A stretch of DNA of 64,000 nucleotides from Pseudomonadota bacterium (GCA_021847345.1 JAJZTW010000009.1:1-64000); one strand, 5' to 3'. Positions 19,161 through 28,862 are shown, counted from the first letter of the stretch. Translations and numbers: made by a program. Notes: a model not told the origin generated them from the letters alone.

Positions 19161-20513
19161 TCAATCGGGCAGGCCGGTCTCGACCGTTTCCGGCAGCATC
19201 CAAGGCAGCACCAGTCCCAGCAGGTACACCAGGCCGATGATCAGCGCGGCCTGGCTGATGCCGCCGAAGGAGCGGATCAGCGTGCCGGCGATGATCGGGA
19301 ACACCCAGGCGATCAGGCGAGCGGCGTTGAACACCACGCTGATGGCGGTGGAGCGCACGGTGGAGGTGAACAGCTCGACCGGGTAGATGGCCATCCAGAC
19401 ATAGGCGCAGCCCAGGGTGAAGAATCCGTTGATCGGGGCGATGACCATCATCGCGCCCACGGTGTGGGTGAACCTGTAGGTGACGACCGTGGTGACCAGG
19501 CAGCCGACGAAGGTCAGGAACATGAACATGCGCCGGCCCATCGCATCGGCGACGAAGCCCGCGATCATGTACGCGACGATGGCGCCGATGGTGTAGGCGA
19601 TGGACACGCGTGCGCCCCATACCGGTGCGTCGGCCAGCCCGTGCGCCTTGGCCAGCCCGATGGTGAAGATCGGCAGCCAGCTGGAAATCGCCCACCAGCC
19701 GGTGGTGGTGACAATGGACAGCACCGTGGTGATCAGCGTGCGGCGCCGCGCGGCGGGGTCGCGGAACAGCTGGGCCAGCGAGAACGGGCGCTGCGCGCCG
19801 CCGCCGGCCGGGCTGACGGCCTCCTCGGTGGGGCCCCAGCGCCGTGCACGCACGGCCTCGCGCCACTTCTCCGACTCCTCGACACCACGACGCAGGTACA
19901 GCACGAACAAGGCCGGAAGCGCGCCCAGCACGAACATCAGGCGCCAGCTCTGCGCGCCCAGCGGATGGGTGGTGGACAGCACGTACCACGCCACCGACGC
20001 CAGCAGCGTGCCCCAGCCGAAGCCCGACTGCAGGAAGCCCGCGCCCTTGGCGCGCGCGTGCTGCGGCCAGGTCTCGGCGAGCAGCGAGATCCCGGTGCTC
20101 CACTCGCTGCCCAGCGCCAGGCCGGTGAGAAAGCGCAGCGCGCACAGCGCGGCGAAACTGTCGGCGAAGGCGGTCAGTCCGGAGAACACGGCGTACAGGA
20201 ACACCGACCACAGCATCATGCGCTTGCGCCCGATGTAGTCGGCCAGCACGCCGCCGACCAGCCCGCCCAGGCCCCAGCCGAGCAGCGTGATGCCGATGGC
20301 GGTGCCGGCGTACACCGGGAAGGAGGCGAGCTGCGCCGGCGCGAGCAGCGCGTGCAGCATCGGCCCCAGCACCATGACCAGCGCGATGGCCTCGTAGCCG
20401 TCGAACACCCAGCCGAGGAAGCCCCCGGTGAGCACCCGCCAGTGCATCGGGGTCAGTCCGCTGCTCCAGCGCAGCGGCGCATCCGTTGCCGCGGTCATGG
20501 GTCTGGTCTCCAT
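19161..20513 (-). CDS. MFS transporter, aromatic-acid/metabolite:H+ symporter type
   Basis: Encodes 450 residues with twelve predicted membrane helices in two halves. The loop signature DYIGRKRMM lies between helices 2 and 3, and a related GRRMFM loop is in the second half. The WVFDGYE segment in helix 1 resembles acid:H+ symporters. Start at 20513 is preferred because AGGAGG lies just upstream; an in-frame ATG at 20588 lacks such a site. It heads the cassette MFS, CoA-transferase, HMGL-like lyase and probably imports its organic acid. Confidence 0.88.
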   Translation of the reverse strand: METRPMTAATDAPLRWSSGLTPMHWRVLTGGFLGWVFDGYEAIALVMVLGPMLHALLAPAQLASFPVYAGTAIGITLLGWGLGGLVGGVLADYIGRKRMMLWSVFLYAVFSGLTAFADSFAALCALRFLTGLALGSEWSTGISLLAETWPQHARAKGAGFLQSGFGWGTLLASVAWYVLSTTHPLGAQSWRLMFVLGALPALFVLYLRRGVEESEKWREAVRARRWGPTEEAVSPAGGGAQRPFSLAQLFRDPAARRRTLITTVLSIVTTTGWWAISSWLPIFTIGLAKAHGLADAPVWGARVSIAYTIGAIVAYMIAGFVADAMGRRMFMFLTFVGCLVTTVVTYRFTHTVGAMMVIAPINGFFTLGCAYVWMAIYPVELFTSTVRSTAISVVFNAARLIAWVFPIIAGTLIRSFGGISQAALIIGLVYLLGLVLPWMLPETVETGLPD

Positions 20514-20632
20514 CGTGCTCCTCCTGTTGCGGTGAGTCATGTCGTCGTGCCCCGGGCTGGCCTGGTGCGGCCGCCGGCTGTCGTCCACTGCGGCAGCTTA
20601 GGCGCAGCCCATGCTTGTGGATTCGAAACTCG

Positions 20633-20663
20633 TTGACTTATCCTTAACCTGTTGGAAAGTCAA
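20633..20663. promoter_or_regulatory. inverted repeat before the LysR gene, likely auto-operator
   Basis: Perfect 7-bp arms TTGACTT (20633-20639) and AAGTCAA (20657-20663) flank a 17-bp spacer, ending 3 bp before the LysR ATG at 20667. Arms centred 24 bp apart fit a dimeric LysR site. The first arm also reads as a -35 (TTGACT). Its position argues against the TTG start at 20652. Confidence 0.45.
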
Positions 20664-20666
20664 ACC

Positions 20667-21635
20667 ATGGACCGCAGCATCAACCCGGCTCGCTTCGACC
20701 TCACTACGCTGCGCCTGTACGTCGCCGCGGTCGAGACCGGCAGCCTCACGCAGGGGGCCGAGCGCCTGGCCATCAGCCTGCCCGCGGCGAGCAAGCGACT
20801 TGCCGCGCTGGAAAGCCACATCGGCAGCGAGCTGCTGGTGCGCAACAAGAAGGGCGTGACCCCCACCGCGCCGGGGCTGACCTTCCTGCGCTACGCCATC
20901 GGCATCGTCGCCGGCATCGAGCAGTTGTCGATGGCCATGTTCGACTACCACCGCGGCGCCGGCGGCCACCTGCGCCTGTGGGCCAACACCTCGGCCTTCA
21001 CCGGCTTCCTGCCGCACCTGCTGGCGCGCTACTGCGCCGCCTACCCCGCCGTGATGCTCGACCTGGAGGACGCGCTGAGCGAGGAGGTGGTGCGCGCGGT
21101 CACGCGCGGCAACGCCGAACTGGGCATCATCGGCAACAACACGGCGCTGGGTGAACTGCAGGCCTTCGCCTGCGACAGCGACGAGCTGATGCTGGTGCTG
21201 CCGGCGGCGCACGCGCTGGCGAGCCGCGAGGTGGTGGCGATGGAGGAGGTGCTGGGCCATGACATCGTCGGGCTCAGCCGGGCGACGTCGTTGATGCGCC
21301 AGATCGCCGCGGCGGCCGACGCCAAGGGGCTGCCGCTGCGAATCCGCGTGCAGATGCGGGGGTTCGACGAAGTCTGCCGCATGATCAACGCCGGGCTGGG
21401 CATCGGCATCCTGCCGCGGGCAGGTGCGGCGCCTCACGTGCAGTCGATGGGGCTGGCGCTGCGGCGCCTGTCGGGAATGCCCACGCGCCGCCAGTTGCTG
21501 CTGGTCATGCGCGACGAGGCCCAGCTCTCGGGGCCGGCAGCGGCGTTCGTGCGCATGGTGCGCGAACGCCGCGCGGCGGGACGCGCGCCAGGCGCGCTCA
21601 GGCAGCCGGCGCGAGCGAGCCCGAGGCCGGGCTGA
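20667..21635 (+). CDS. LysR-family regulator divergent from the CoA-transferase cassette
   Basis: Encodes 322 residues with a winged HTH (FDLTTLRLYVAAVETGSLTQ, then GAERLAISLPAASKRLAALE) and a LysR effector domain. The ATG at 20667 is preferred to an in-frame TTG at 20652, which would lie inside the inverted repeat. It is divergent from the MFS, CaiB and HMGL genes across about 150 bp, and so probably controls them in response to the acid or its CoA ester. Its 3' end overlaps the convergent molybdoenzyme gene by 38 bp. Confidence 0.87.
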   Translation: MDRSINPARFDLTTLRLYVAAVETGSLTQGAERLAISLPAASKRLAALESHIGSELLVRNKKGVTPTAPGLTFLRYAIGIVAGIEQLSMAMFDYHRGAGGHLRLWANTSAFTGFLPHLLARYCAAYPAVMLDLEDALSEEVVRAVTRGNAELGIIGNNTALGELQAFACDSDELMLVLPAAHALASREVVAMEEVLGHDIVGLSRATSLMRQIAAAADAKGLPLRIRVQMRGFDEVCRMINAGLGIGILPRAGAAPHVQSMGLALRRLSGMPTRRQLLLVMRDEAQLSGPAAAFVRMVRERRAAGRAPGALRQPARASPRPG

Positions 21636-23916
21636 GCACGACCGGAACCGACTTCGACGCCGGGGTTCCGCAACCGTCGGCGGCGCTTTCGAGCGGAACC
21701 AGCGGGTTGGTTTCCGGGTAGTAGGCGGCGACGCAGCCGCGCGGGATGTCGTAGTCCACCAGGGTCAGGCCCTGCACGCGGCGCTCCACGTCGTCGTCCC
21801 ACACCGTGAGCAGATCGACCAGCGCGTGCTCGGCGAAGCCCAGGCGCTGGCGGTCGGCGGCGTGGATGAACACCACGTCGCGCCGGCCGAACACGCCGCG
21901 ATAGCGGTCGTTCATCGCGTACACGGTGGTGTTGTACTGATCGTGGGAGCGGATCGTGGTGAGGGTCAGCACGTCGTCGCCGTGGCGGCGGCGCGCGCGG
22001 TGCAGCGGGCTGTCGGTATCGATGCCATGCACCACGAACTGGGCCTTGCCGCTGTCGGTCAGCCACTGGCGCTCGCGCGAGGCGATGCGCAGGTGGAAGC
22101 CGCCGTCGACGGCCACGCGCTGGTTGAAGTCCTCGAAGCCGTCGATGACCCTTGCGATCTCGTCTCGAATGCGCGCGTAGTCCTGCGCCAGCCACGACCA
22201 TTGCACGGGACGATCGCCCAGCGTGGCCTGCGCGACGCCGGCGACGATGGCCACCTCCGAGCGCAGCTGCTCCGAGGCCGGGCGGTTGCGCCCGTACGAG
22301 ATGTGCACCTGGCACATCGAGTCCTCGACGGTCACGCCCTGCGCGACGCCGTCCTGCAGGTCGCGCTCGGTGCGCCCCAGGGTCGGCAGGATCAGCGCCT
22401 TGCGCCCATGCACCAGGTGGCTGCGATTGAGCTTGGTCGACACCTGCACCGTCAATTCGCAGTTGCGCATCGCCTGCAGCGTGCGCGGGGTGTCGGGCGC
22501 GGCCATCACGAAGTTGCCGCCGAGCCCGAAGAACACCTTGACCCGCCCCTGCAGCATGGCGTCGATGGTCGCCACGACGTCGAGGCCGTGGTGGCGAGGC
22601 GGCTCGAAGCCGTAGACCTCGCGCAGGCGGTCGAGGAACTTCGCCGTGGGGCGCTCCTCGATGCCCATGGTGCGGTCGCCCTGCACGTTCGAGTGCCCGC
22701 GCACCGGGCACAGGCCGGCACCGGGCTTGCCGATCTGGCCGCGCATCATCAGCAGGTTGGACAGCATCTGCACGTTGGCCATCGCGTGCTTGTGCTGGGT
22801 CAGGCCCATGCCCCAGGTGGCGATGACCCGCTGGCCGCGGCAGTAGATGTCGGCCAGCGCGAGCATCTGCTCCAGCTCCACGCCCGACTCGTCGACCAGC
22901 TGCTGCCAGGACTGCGCGCGCAGGTCGTCGGCGAAGGCCTCGAAGCCATGGGTATGCGCGGTGATGAAATCGACGTCGAGCACCCGCTCGGAGCCCGTCG
23001 CCACGGCCGCGTCGTCGAGTTCGAGCACGCGCTTGGCCAGGCTCTTGAGCAGCGCGAAGTCTCCGCCGGCGCGAGGACGCACGAACACCGAGCTGATGGT
23101 CGTGCTGCCGCCGGAGAGCATTTCCAGCGGGCTTTGCGGGTCGGTGAAGCGTTCCAGGCCGCGCTCGCGCAGCGGGTTGATGGACACGATGGTCGCCCCG
23201 CGCCTGGCGCACTCGCGCAATTCGCCGAGCATTCGCGGATGATTCGTGCCGGGGTTCTGCCCGAACAGCAGCAGGGTGTCGGCCTGGGCGAAGTCCTCCA
23301 GCGTGACCGTGGCCTTGCCCACGCCGACGGTGCCCGGCAGGCCGCGGCTGGTCGCCTCGTGGCACATGTTCGAGCAATCGGGAAAGTTGTTGGTGCCGTA
23401 GGCGCGCACGAACAGCTGGAACAGATAGGCAGCCTCGTTGCTGGTGCGCCCCGAGGTGTAGAAGGCGGCCTGGTCGGGGTCGGGCAGCGCCCGCAGCTCG
23501 CGCGCGATCAGCGCGAAGGCGTCGTCCCACGAGATCGGCACGTAGCGGTCGGTCGCGGGCTCGTACACCATCGGCTCGGTCAGCCGGCCATGCTGCTCGA
23601 GTTCGAAGTCCGACTGGCGCAGCAGCTCGGCCACCGTGTGACTTGCGAACAGGCCCGCGTCGGCACGGCGCGACGTGGCTTCGGCGGCCACCGCCTTCAC
23701 GCCGTTCTCGCAGAACCCGAAGGTCGACGCGTGCTGGCTGTCGGGCCAGGCGCAGCCCGGGCAATCGAAGCCCTCCGGCTGGTTCTGCGCCAGCAGCATG
23801 CCCAGCTTGGTCGGCTCCACGCGTTCGCGCACGAGAGTCACCGCCACCTGCTTGAGAGCGCCCCAACCCGCCGCGGGGTGGTCGTAGGTCTGGATGCCGG
23901 GTTCAGCGCTTGCCAT
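21598..23916 (-). CDS. FdhF/YdeP-family molybdopterin oxidoreductase
   Basis: Encodes 772 residues, the length of YdeP-type proteins. A Cys-containing N-terminal segment (CPGCAWPD, about residues 52-59, and FCENG) replaces the usual three-Cys Fe-S motif. It is followed by molybdopterin-binding regions: TSGRTSNEAAYLFQ, the SNMCHEATSRGLP segment, LLFGQNPGTNHPR, and the C-terminal MopD domain with TIRSHDQYNTTVY. YdeP has been linked to acid resistance in enterics, though its reaction is not established. No formate dehydrogenase subunits or fdhD are adjacent. Confidence 0.88.
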   Translation of the reverse strand: MASAEPGIQTYDHPAAGWGALKQVAVTLVRERVEPTKLGMLLAQNQPEGFDCPGCAWPDSQHASTFGFCENGVKAVAAEATSRRADAGLFASHTVAELLRQSDFELEQHGRLTEPMVYEPATDRYVPISWDDAFALIARELRALPDPDQAAFYTSGRTSNEAAYLFQLFVRAYGTNNFPDCSNMCHEATSRGLPGTVGVGKATVTLEDFAQADTLLLFGQNPGTNHPRMLGELRECARRGATIVSINPLRERGLERFTDPQSPLEMLSGGSTTISSVFVRPRAGGDFALLKSLAKRVLELDDAAVATGSERVLDVDFITAHTHGFEAFADDLRAQSWQQLVDESGVELEQMLALADIYCRGQRVIATWGMGLTQHKHAMANVQMLSNLLMMRGQIGKPGAGLCPVRGHSNVQGDRTMGIEERPTAKFLDRLREVYGFEPPRHHGLDVVATIDAMLQGRVKVFFGLGGNFVMAAPDTPRTLQAMRNCELTVQVSTKLNRSHLVHGRKALILPTLGRTERDLQDGVAQGVTVEDSMCQVHISYGRNRPASEQLRSEVAIVAGVAQATLGDRPVQWSWLAQDYARIRDEIARVIDGFEDFNQRVAVDGGFHLRIASRERQWLTDSGKAQFVVHGIDTDSPLHRARRRHGDDVLTLTTIRSHDQYNTTVYAMNDRYRGVFGRRDVVFIHAADRQRLGFAEHALVDLLTVWDDDVERRVQGLTLVDYDIPRGCVAAYYPETNPLVPLESAADGCGTPASKSVPVVLSPASGSLAPAA

Positions 23917-24110
23917 GGTCGGTAGGATGACTGATCAGGGTAATCCCTTATCCTAAGCGGGCTTGAATACACTAGCGCCATGCAATGATTTTCGATTTGT
24001 GCTTACTCATTGCTCGCGCGGCGGTCACCACCCCGCGCCGCGGGTGATTCGCGGCCGGCCGCGATCGCGTACCCGTGCCCCTTCACACCGCCAGCAGCAG
24101 AGGACATCCC

Positions 24111-26090
24111 GTGGCAGTACAAGCACCAGCCCTGGACCCCGGACTGCCGCAGGAGCTCTGGCCGGTCGTGTTCGCCAACACGCAGGAAGCGATCGTGATC
24201 ACCGACGCCTGCGGAGTCATCGCCGACGTCAACCCGGCGTTCACGCGAATCACCGGCTACGAGCGCCGGGACGCGATCGGCAACACGCCGCGCATGCTCA
24301 AGTCGGGCTACCAGGGCCCGGGCTTCTACCGCAAGCTTTGGCACTGCCTGCGTTCGCAGGGGAGCTGGCAGGGCGAGATCTGGAACCGCGCCAGGAACGG
24401 CACGGTCTACCCGCAGTTCCTCACCGTCTCGAGCGTGCGCGATGCCGGCGGCCAGGTGCTGCACTACATCGCCATCTTCTACGACATCAGCTTTCTGAAG
24501 GAGCAGACGGATCGCTTCCGGCACCTTGCGCTGCACGACGTGCTCACCGGATTGCCGAACCGGCTGGCGCTGAACCTGATGCTGCCGCAGGCCATCGCGC
24601 GCGCGCGCAGCCAGGGCACCCAGCTGGCCGTGTGCATGCTCGACCTGGACGACTTCAAGCCGGTCAACGACGCGCATGGCCACAAGGCCGGCGACGACCT
24701 GCTGCGCGGCTTCGCGCAGCGCCTCAAGGCAACCCTTCGCGAAAGCGATTTCTTCGCGCGCCTGGGCGGCGACGAGTTCGTGCTGCTGCTGCGCGACGCG
24801 GCCTCGGGCGACGAGATCTACGCCGCACTGCAGCGTATCGGGGCTGTCTGCGATACCCCGTTCGTGCTGCACGGCGGGGTGCAGGCGCGGCTGCGCATGA
24901 GCCTGGGCTGGACCAGCTACCCGGACGACGACGCCAACGGCACCGACTCGCCGGAGCTGCTGCTGCGAAACGCCGACATGGCCCTGTACGTGGCCAAGGC
25001 CAACAAGGGCGGGCGCGCCTCGTGGCAGCACCGCTGGGGCCAGTCCACGCGCGAGGAGGTGCTGGCGCGCAAGCCGGCAGCGATCGACGGCTACGGAGAG
25101 CCCAACCGGCGCCTGCTGCAACTGGGCGCGGGCGGGCTGGAGCAGGCCGCGAACGCCTTCGTCGAGCGCTTCTATGCCGCGCTGTTCGAGCAGGCCGAGA
25201 GCCGGCGCCTGCTGTGCGCGCTGGACGAGCAGGAAATGGCCGAGCTCAAGCGGCGCCAGGGCGAGCACCTGCTGGGGTTGCTGACGCCCGAGCTCGACCA
25301 GGGCGTGCATGCACGACGCGCGACTCAGGTCGGACGCGTCCACGGCGTGCTCGGTGTGAGCGCGGCGATGCTGGTCGACGCGATGGGGGTCTACCTGCAG
25401 GCGCTGGTCGACGGCATCACGTCGCTGCCGATCCGCGTGGCCGACCGCGCCTCGCTGGTGCAGGTGATCAACGTGCGACTGAAGAACGAACTCAAGTTCC
25501 AGGTCGCGGCGATCGACGAGGTCAAGCACGCCTACATGCAGTGGCTGTCGCGCATGTCCCGATGCGCGCTGGACGCGGCCCAGCCGGAGGCTTGCCTGGA
25601 CCGCTGCGTCGAATCCCTGTGCGCCCTGCCGGGCATCGCGGCTGCCGCGTGGAGCCGCATCGACGGGCAGCGCCGCGTGGTCATCATGCGCGGCGCCGGA
25701 AGTTTCCACGCCTACCGCGAGGCCCTGCTCGCCGCCGGCCTGCCGCGCCGCGCCGAACTCGACAGCGCCGGCGACGACGAGATGACCGTGGCACGGGCCT
25801 GGCGCAATGGCGGGCTGGTGATCAACCCGACGTACGTGCGCGGCGACTACCCGCCGCAGTGGCGGGACATCGCGCATTCCGTCGGAATCCGCTCGTCGGC
25901 CGCGCTGCCGATTCCCGGCCGCGACGGCCCTGGCATGCTGCTGAGCATCTACAGCCGCTACCCCGCGCAGTTCGACAGCGACTTCATGCGCTTCATTCTG
26001 ACCGAGCTGGAAAGCCGCCTGGCCCACCTGGCTGGCGGCGTGGCAGGCGGCACGGCGGCGCGGGACGCGGCCGCGCAGACCCTGCCCTGA
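24111..26090 (+). CDS. PAS-GGDEF-globin-GAF sensor diguanylate cyclase
   Basis: Encodes 659 residues from a GTG with AGAGGA upstream. A PAS domain (about 15-128) leads to a GGDEF domain with an intact GGDEF signature at residues 219-223 and an inhibitory RxxD (RESD, 210-213) exactly five residues earlier, so c-di-GMP synthesis with feedback control is expected. Next comes a globin-coupled-sensor domain (about 325-480) with the proximal His411 in GRVHGVLGV, then a GAF domain (about 490-640). It should link O2 or another haem ligand, plus PAS and GAF cues, to c-di-GMP. In DosC-type sensors the globin precedes GGDEF; here it follows. Confidence 0.88.
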   Translation: MAVQAPALDPGLPQELWPVVFANTQEAIVITDACGVIADVNPAFTRITGYERRDAIGNTPRMLKSGYQGPGFYRKLWHCLRSQGSWQGEIWNRARNGTVYPQFLTVSSVRDAGGQVLHYIAIFYDISFLKEQTDRFRHLALHDVLTGLPNRLALNLMLPQAIARARSQGTQLAVCMLDLDDFKPVNDAHGHKAGDDLLRGFAQRLKATLRESDFFARLGGDEFVLLLRDAASGDEIYAALQRIGAVCDTPFVLHGGVQARLRMSLGWTSYPDDDANGTDSPELLLRNADMALYVAKANKGGRASWQHRWGQSTREEVLARKPAAIDGYGEPNRRLLQLGAGGLEQAANAFVERFYAALFEQAESRRLLCALDEQEMAELKRRQGEHLLGLLTPELDQGVHARRATQVGRVHGVLGVSAAMLVDAMGVYLQALVDGITSLPIRVADRASLVQVINVRLKNELKFQVAAIDEVKHAYMQWLSRMSRCALDAAQPEACLDRCVESLCALPGIAAAAWSRIDGQRRVVIMRGAGSFHAYREALLAAGLPRRAELDSAGDDEMTVARAWRNGGLVINPTYVRGDYPPQWRDIAHSVGIRSSAALPIPGRDGPGMLLSIYSRYPAQFDSDFMRFILTELESRLAHLAGGVAGGTAARDAAAQTLP

Positions 26091-26112
26091 CGCGCAACCC
26101 GGGCTCAGCGCG

Positions 26113-26967
26113 TCAGGCGCGCGTTGCCTGCGCCAGCGCGATCGCCCGTGCGAGCAGCCGCCCGTCGCGATTCTCCAGCTCGGAGAGGATCGTAAAATGA
26201 TTGGCGCCGGGCACGCCGAGCAGGCTCGCCGGCTCGCCGGCGGCGCGCAGCGCGGCGGCGTATTCGTGGCTCTGGCGCTGCAGTTCGGCAAGCTCCGCGT
26301 CGCCGATCGCCACCACCGTGGGCGCGCCGCGCCCGATGCGCAGCTGCGGGCTGCACGCCCGCACCTCGTCGGCGTCGAGCGCCAGCGCGTCGTTGAGCGC
26401 GCCGCGCCGGATCGGCTCGAGGTCGAACAATCCGCTGATCGCCAGCACGCCGGCGACAGCCGGGTGGGCGCGATGCATCGCGGCCAGGTGGCCGCCGGCG
26501 GAATGCCCGCACAACACCATGCGGGCCGGCGCCGACGCGCCGCCGCCGAGCACCGGGTGCGCGGCCAGTGCGTCGAGCAGCAAGCCGACCTCGGCCACCA
26601 TGTCGGACACCCGGGCCTGCGGGGCCAGCGTGTACTCGCCCAGCACCACGTGCATGCCGGCGTCGTGCGCGCCGGCGGCCACGCAGCGGAAATCGGCCTT
26701 GTCGCGGGACTGCCAGTAGCCGCCGTGCAGGAACACCAGCACCGGGGCCGAGGCGGCGGCACCTGCCGCCGCCGGGTACCAGTCGTACAGCTGGCGCGGC
26801 CCGGCACCGTAGGCGACGTCGGCCGTGCATTCGTGCGCTGCGTGGAAGGCCTGGCCACGCGCCTGCATCTGCGCCATCACGCCGGAAGCGTCGGCGACCG
26901 CCGCCCGGTTGTCGTAGGCCACGGTGAATTGTTCGCGGCTTTGCAGTTCGGCGGGAATCGGCGGCAT
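26113..26967 (-). CDS. alpha/beta hydrolase, arylformamidase/esterase-like
   Basis: Encodes 284 residues. The oxyanion-hole motif HGGYW is near residue 110, the nucleophile Ser in GHSAGGHLA near 162, an Asp in the SGLFDLEP region and His in the GANHFTI segment near 262. This HGG-type pattern is typical of bacterial kynurenine-formamidase-like and HSL-type esterases. The substrate is unknown. An ATG at 27060 overlaps the patatin stop (ATGA) and would add 31 residues; the start at 26967 is preferred because family homology begins just after it. Either way the gene follows the patatin gene in one transcript. Confidence 0.82.
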   Translation of the reverse strand: MPPIPAELQSREQFTVAYDNRAAVADASGVMAQMQARGQAFHAAHECTADVAYGAGPRQLYDWYPAAAGAAASAPVLVFLHGGYWQSRDKADFRCVAAGAHDAGMHVVLGEYTLAPQARVSDMVAEVGLLLDALAAHPVLGGGASAPARMVLCGHSAGGHLAAMHRAHPAVAGVLAISGLFDLEPIRRGALNDALALDADEVRACSPQLRIGRGAPTVVAIGDAELAELQRQSHEYAAALRAAGEPASLLGVPGANHFTILSELENRDGRLLARAIALAQATRA

Positions 26968-27056
26968 GGTTCGGCAAGGTCCGGAGAATTCGGGGCGGCC
27001 AGTTTCCTCGGGGAACACGAATTTCGTCAAGTCCGGGCCGCCTGCGCGGATCGTGT

Positions 27057-28862
27057 TCATTCCCCGCGCCAGTCCGCGCGCGCCGCCGCGTCGGCGCCAC
27101 CGGCCTTGTCGAAATGGCGCAGGGTGTACTCGTAGGCCACGTCGATGGCGCGCACGTGGTCCTTCCAGTTCAGCATGCCGCCGGCCACGTGCGGCGGGCT
27201 CAGCAGGTGGCTGGCCAGGCGGCGACGTCGCCGGGCGCTGGCGTTGTCGTGCACCATCGCCGAGCGCATCAGGATGGCGAACAGGCTGGGCCACTGGCGG
27301 CCGTGCATCCATTGCCAGGTCAGGCGCGGCAGCGTGGGCAGCGCGGCGTCCTCGAAGCTCGCCGGCAGCGTGTCCTCGCCGCTGATGTCCACCGCCACCA
27401 CGTCGTGCACCCCGAGGTCGTGCATGACGTCGGTCGGCAGGTTGTTCAGCACGGCGCCATCGACATGCACCATGCCCGCGTCGAGCAGCGGGGGCAGGAT
27501 GCCCGGAATCGCCGCTCCCGCGCGCAGCCATTTCCACAACACGCCGCGGGTGTGCACGTCGATGCGCCCGAGCGTGAGGTTGGCCGAGACGCAGAAATGG
27601 GGGATCGGCAGGTCCTCGATGCGCCGCGAGCCGAAGGCCGCACGCAGCAGGCGCGTGGCGCGCGTGCCGCGGGTCAGCGCGATCAGCGGCACGGTCAGGT
27701 CGCGCAGCGGATGGCCGGTGACGAAGGCCTGGCGCATGTGCTCGAGCAACTGCCGGTCGTCCCACTCGCAGGCCACGCCGGCGGCGACGATGCCGCCGAT
27801 GCTGGTGCCGCCGACCGCGTCGATGTTCATTCCCAGCTCGCGCAAGGCGCGCACCACGCCCAGATGGCTGAAACCTCGGGCGCCGCCGCCCGACAGCACC
27901 AGCCCGGTGGCACGGCGCGCCAGCAGGCGCCCGAGGCGATCCCAATCCGCGCCGGCCCGCAGATGGTGCCACGCGACGCGGCCCTCGAAGCCCTCGAGCC
28001 AGCCCCCGGCAGCATGCGGCGACGGCTGCGCGCCGTCGCACAGCAGCAGCAGGTGGCGCGGCCGGTGCAGTGCGTCGGCCCCGCTGCGGCACATGGCGTC
28101 GGGCCAGGGCCGCGGGGCTTCGTCGCCACGCGCCAGCAGCAGGAAGCGGTCGGCCTGGCGCATGCAGGTGTCGCGCCAGTCGGCGTCGCCGTCGGCCACG
28201 TAGACGACGAAACGGTGCTCGCGCTCGCGCGCGTCGTGCCAGGCGGCGTCACGGCCACGGCCCAGCGTGGCATCGAGCACCAGCACGCTGCCGTGCACGC
28301 GCAGGCTCGCGGCCAGTTGCGCGGCGGCCACGCGCAGCGGCAGCTGCCCGTGCGCCCCCAGCAGCGCGAAGGTCCGCGCGGGATCGAGGCCCTGCGGCTC
28401 CTCGCGCCATTGCACGCGTCCCAGCAGGTCCGCCAGCGCGCGCGCCAGGGCGTCGGGATGCGCGGCCATCAGTTCCAGCAGGCGCCGGGTGTCGGCCAGG
28501 CGCAAAAGGGTGCTGTCGCGCAGCGCGCGCACCGTGGCGTTGCGCGGGCGCCCCGTGAGCACGCCGAGCTCGCCCACCGTCTGGCCAGCGCCGATCAGGC
28601 CCAGCAGGTGCTCCTCGTCGCTGGAGTGCCCCGGGCCGAATGCGCCGAGGCTGCCGGTGCACACCAGGTACACCGCGTCCGGCACGTCTCCGCGCCGGCA
28701 AAGCACCTCGCCACCCTTGAGCGACACCGGCTCGAACGACGGCAACAATCGCGCCAGGACCGGCTCGCCCAGGCCGCCGAACATCGCGCTGCTCTCGAGC
28801 AGGCGCAATGCCAGCGACGACCTCCTGCTTTCGTCGTCCACAGCCACCTCATGCCCGGCCAA
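27057..28862 (-). CDS. patatin-like phospholipase with N-terminal cyclic-nucleotide-binding domain
   Basis: Encodes 601 residues with the neuropathy-target-esterase layout. A cNMP-binding domain (about 22-140, with GELGVLTGRPRNATVRA) is followed by a variable linker region. A patatin domain from about 315 has the oxyanion loop GGGARGFSH, nucleophile elbow GTSIGG and catalytic Asp in VDGAVLNNLP. It should hydrolyse phospholipid or lysophospholipid acyl chains at the membrane face. The first codon used is TTG, with GGAGT upstream; a GTG five codons later is possible. The following esterase gene is coupled through an ATGA overlap. Confidence 0.88.
   Translation of the reverse strand: MAGHEVAVDDESRRSSLALRLLESSAMFGGLGEPVLARLLPSFEPVSLKGGEVLCRRGDVPDAVYLVCTGSLGAFGPGHSSDEEHLLGLIGAGQTVGELGVLTGRPRNATVRALRDSTLLRLADTRRLLELMAAHPDALARALADLLGRVQWREEPQGLDPARTFALLGAHGQLPLRVAAAQLAASLRVHGSVLVLDATLGRGRDAAWHDAREREHRFVVYVADGDADWRDTCMRQADRFLLLARGDEAPRPWPDAMCRSGADALHRPRHLLLLCDGAQPSPHAAGGWLEGFEGRVAWHHLRAGADWDRLGRLLARRATGLVLSGGGARGFSHLGVVRALRELGMNIDAVGGTSIGGIVAAGVACEWDDRQLLEHMRQAFVTGHPLRDLTVPLIALTRGTRATRLLRAAFGSRRIEDLPIPHFCVSANLTLGRIDVHTRGVLWKWLRAGAAIPGILPPLLDAGMVHVDGAVLNNLPTDVMHDLGVHDVVAVDISGEDTLPASFEDAALPTLPRLTWQWMHGRQWPSLFAILMRSAMVHDNASARRRRRLASHLLSPPHVAGGMLNWKDHVRAIDVAYEYTLRHFDKAGGADAAARADWRGE

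Noticed and set aside
20652-20666. TTG start for the LysR gene at 20667
   Set aside because: It would place translation start inside the inverted repeat 20633-20663, and the ATG five codons later gives a normal LysR N-terminus.
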